DNA from: an uncultured Lysobacterales bacterium
Lineage (GTDB): Bacteria > Pseudomonadota > Gammaproteobacteria > Xanthomonadales > Xanthomonadaceae
NCBI GenBank assembly: GCA_946886865.1
Contig: CAMPJI010000090.1
Coordinates: forward strand, 1-9,426
Length of the DNA: 9,426 nucleotides
Direction of reading: 5' to 3'
Shown: in pieces, positions 8,143-9,426 of the stretch
How the letters are laid out: each line of letters begins with the position of its first letter
How positions within the stretch are numbered: position 1 is the first letter of the stretch
Made by a program: the position numbers and the translations under genes
Notes under the pieces: model-generated
Told to the model about the DNA's origin: nothing
The model's database searches: none
Seen by the model: only the letters and a program-made list of their open reading frames with translations

Positions 8143-9002
8143 GGGCTTCTGTCTGGATTGCCGGTGTGGTAATCGCGCTGTTCGCCCTGCTGGGCTCGGT
8201 GTTCGTGGTGGGCGAGGGCAAGACCGCCCTGGTGGTGAACCTCGGCCGTGTCGTGCGCGCCGACCTCGAGCCCGGCCTCCACTTCAAGTGGCCCATGGTG
8301 GAGACCGCACGGATCTTCGATCGCCGTCTGCAGGTGCTGGCGTCCGAGCCCGAGCGAATCCTGACTCTTGAGCGAAAGGACGTAAGCGTCGATTACTTCG
8401 CCGTTGGTCGCATCAGTGATGCTCGCGCTTTTTTCCGTGCAACGGGTGGCGACGAGGACGTTGCCGTGCAACGTCTGGCCCCGATTATCCGAGAGTCGCT
8501 GAAGAACGAGATCAACAGCCGCACTCTCAAGGATCTCGTTTCTGGCGATCGCTCCAAGATCATTGGCCCGCAACTGGAGGCCATCAATCGGGGTGCCGAT
8601 ACTCTGGGTATTGACATCGTTGATCTACGTATCAAGCAGATCGACTTGCCGACCGACAGCGAGGTGATCACGCAGGTGTACGAGCGCATGAGCGCCCAGC
8701 GCCGCCAGGTGGCAAGCGCTCTGCGTGCCGAGGGCGAGGAGGAGGCACGCACAATCCGTGCGGAGGCCGACCGCAACCAGGTGGTCATCCTGGCCGAGGC
8801 CGAGCGCGATGCGCAGCGCCTGCGCGGCCAAGGCGATGCCGATGCCGCGCGCATCTACGGTGAGGCAGCCAAGCGCGACCCTGCGTTCTACGCGTTCCAG
8901 CGCAGCCTTGAGGCCTACCGCGCGTCGTTCGACGACGGCAATGGCGTGATCGTGCTCGACCGCGACGACCCGTTCCTCCAGTACATGCGCAGCGACCGCT
9001 GA
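8139..9002 (+). CDS. hflC: HflC, SPFH-domain partner of HflK
   Basis: HflC is the partner subunit of HflK in the FtsH-associated complex. The 287-residue product has an N-terminal signal-anchor helix (about 4-24) and an SPFH domain from VGEGKTALVVNLGRV (24-38) to about 175, including LHFKWPMVETARIFDRR. An Ala/Glu/Arg-rich coiled-coil follows (about 190-245), then the C-terminal block RDPAFYAFQRSLEAY (246-260) and DPFLQYM (277-283), as in the family. It is shorter than E. coli HflC (334). Codons 73-170 (8355-8648) use A or T in the third position far more often than the rest of the gene: by hand count 38 of 98, against 9 of 72 before and 15 of 117 after. The reading frame and family motifs are intact there, so this is not a frameshift. 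Confidence 0.97.
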   Translation: MRASVWIAGVVIALFALLGSVFVVGEGKTALVVNLGRVVRADLEPGLHFKWPMVETARIFDRRLQVLASEPERILTLERKDVSVDYFAVGRISDARAFFRATGGDEDVAVQRLAPIIRESLKNEINSRTLKDLVSGDRSKIIGPQLEAINRGADTLGIDIVDLRIKQIDLPTDSEVITQVYERMSAQRRQVASALRAEGEEEARTIRAEADRNQVVILAEAERDAQRLRGQGDADAARIYGEAAKRDPAFYAFQRSLEAYRASFDDGNGVIVLDRDDPFLQYMRSDR

Positions 9003-9012
9003 GCCTGGCGCC

Positions 9013-9198
9013 ATGACGGAGCTGGTGTCGGCGCTGTGCCTGGTGGCGGTGCTGGAAGGGCTGTTCCTGTTCGCCACGCCGCGCGCCTGGAAACAGGCCG
9101 TTGCCCAGCTGCATGCCCTGCCGGATCGCCACCTGCGCCTGCTGGGTGCGCTGGTGACGGCCGCCGGCGTGCTGGCCCTGTGGGTGGCGCGCGGCTGA
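9013..9198 (+). CDS. DUF2065 (YjeT-like) small membrane protein
   Basis: This 61-residue protein starts 10 bases after hflC and has two hydrophobic helices, about 4-21 and 42-58. A short polar connector (PRAWKQAVAQLHALPDRHLR) lies between them. Size, helix spacing and position directly after hflC match the DUF2065 family. In E. coli the family member yjeT also follows hflC. The function of the family is unknown to me. The conserved position suggests, but does not prove, a role connected with HflKC or FtsH. The Shine-Dalgarno signal is weak (GAGCC about eight bases upstream), so translation may depend on coupling with hflC. Confidence 0.85.
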   Translation: MTELVSALCLVAVLEGLFLFATPRAWKQAVAQLHALPDRHLRLLGALVTAAGVLALWVARG

Positions 9199-9210
9199 TG
9201 GCCCGGCTCC

Positions 9211-9237
9211 CGTCGCGGCGCGGTTGGCGCCGCGACG
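9211..9237 (+). terminator. GC-rich hairpin ending the hflKC transcript (no T-run)
   Basis: A perfect 11-bp inverted repeat (9211-9221 with 9227-9237) closes a five-base GGTTG loop, starting 12 bases after the stop of the DUF2065 gene. No T-run follows on either strand. It may therefore be a 3'-end stabilising or processing hairpin, or an atypical terminator, rather than a classical intrinsic one. Confidence 0.5.
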
Positions 9238-9259
9238 CGCCGTCCATGCAGCGCAGACG

Positions 9260-9284
9260 AAAAAGGCCGGGCAATGCCCGGCCT
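9260..9284 (-). terminator. Intrinsic terminator of the convergent aminotransferase gene
   Basis: A perfect 9-bp stem (9264-9272 with 9276-9284) closes a three-base loop. Read on the minus strand it ends in five T residues (the A-run at 9260-9264), so it terminates the leftward gene ending at 9310. On the plus strand only scattered T residues follow, so termination of the rightward transcripts here would be weaker. Confidence 0.8.
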
Positions 9285-9309
9285 CTTCGTGTGCGCATGG
9301 CGGTTGCGG

Positions 9310-9426
9310 TCAGGCCGCGGCGGCCTGCTCGGCCCGTGGGCCTTCGCGCAGGGCGCGCCCGACCATGCCCACCAGCAGGTCGATCTCCTCGCTGGTGATG
9401 GTGAAGGTCGGGGTGAAGCGCAGCGA
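9310..9426 (-). CDS. C-terminus of a probable PLP-dependent class-III aminotransferase (5' part outside window)
   Basis: On the minus strand the frame is open from the window edge to a TGA whose complement is at 9310-9312, giving the last 38 residues of a protein. It begins SLRFTPTFTITSEEIDLLV and ends in an Ala-rich tail (EQAAAA). The pattern Arg-Phe-Thr-Pro, then Thr-Ile-Thr, then Glu-Glu-Ile-Asp and a closing amphipathic helix is typical of the extreme C-terminus of class-III aminotransferases (acetylornithine, ornithine and 4-aminobutyrate types). The catalytic lysine and most of the fold lie outside the window, so substrate and gene name cannot be given. The intrinsic terminator at 9260-9284 lies 26 bases beyond its stop, in the right orientation. 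Confidence 0.6.
   Translation of the reverse strand, partial: SLRFTPTFTITSEEIDLLVGMVGRALREGPRAEQAAAA

Noticed and set aside
9198..9398. ORF starting at the TGATG overlap after the DUF2065 gene
   Set aside because: The stop-start overlap is tempting, but the frame runs through both hairpins and antisense to the aminotransferase gene, and its translation is an Arg/Pro-rich low-complexity string.

Overview
The window reads as a conserved core-genome segment of a GC-rich gammaproteobacterium, most likely a member of the Xanthomonadaceae/Lysobacteraceae (Lysobacter, Luteimonas or a close relative). The reasons are a strong preference for G or C at third codon positions, protein sequences of the Xanthomonas/Lysobacter type, and the linked order ftsH, folP, miaA, hfq, hflX, hflK, hflC. 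I see no phage, IS element, CRISPR array, toxin-antitoxin pair, tRNA or rRNA.

Layout. Positions 1-1242 are the 3' two thirds of ftsH, closed by a strong intrinsic terminator (1282-1313). Just after it lies a small two-helix membrane protein gene (about 1327-1542) whose stop overlaps the start of folP (1535-2446). A 190-bp gap follows, carrying three DnaA-box-like 9-mers. Next come putP (2637-4145), miaA (4171-5133, GTG start), a 189-bp leader region, hfq (5323-5601) and hflX (5622-6929, GTG start). hflK (7018-8142) has its own good sigma70-type promoter and overlaps hflC (8139-9002) by four bases. A DUF2065/YjeT-like membrane protein gene (9013-9198) ends the rightward run. Two hairpins separate it from the 3' end of a convergent, probably class-III aminotransferase gene on the minus strand (9310-9426). 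All genes except this last one are on the plus strand.

How they work together. FtsH is the inner-membrane AAA+ zinc protease, and HflK-HflC form the SPFH-family membrane complex that associates with it and modulates it. Hfq is the RNA chaperone for small RNAs, MiaA modifies A37 of tRNAs, and HflX is a ribosome-associated GTPase. The window therefore groups protein quality control in the membrane with post-transcriptional and translational control. folP (folate synthesis) and putP (Na+/proline uptake) are metabolic passengers.

No new system is evident. The observations most worth a second look are the DnaA-box-like cluster upstream of putP, a sharp local fall in third-position GC inside hflC, the hflK promoter that begins in the hflX stop codon, and the strong terminator between ftsH and the folP unit.
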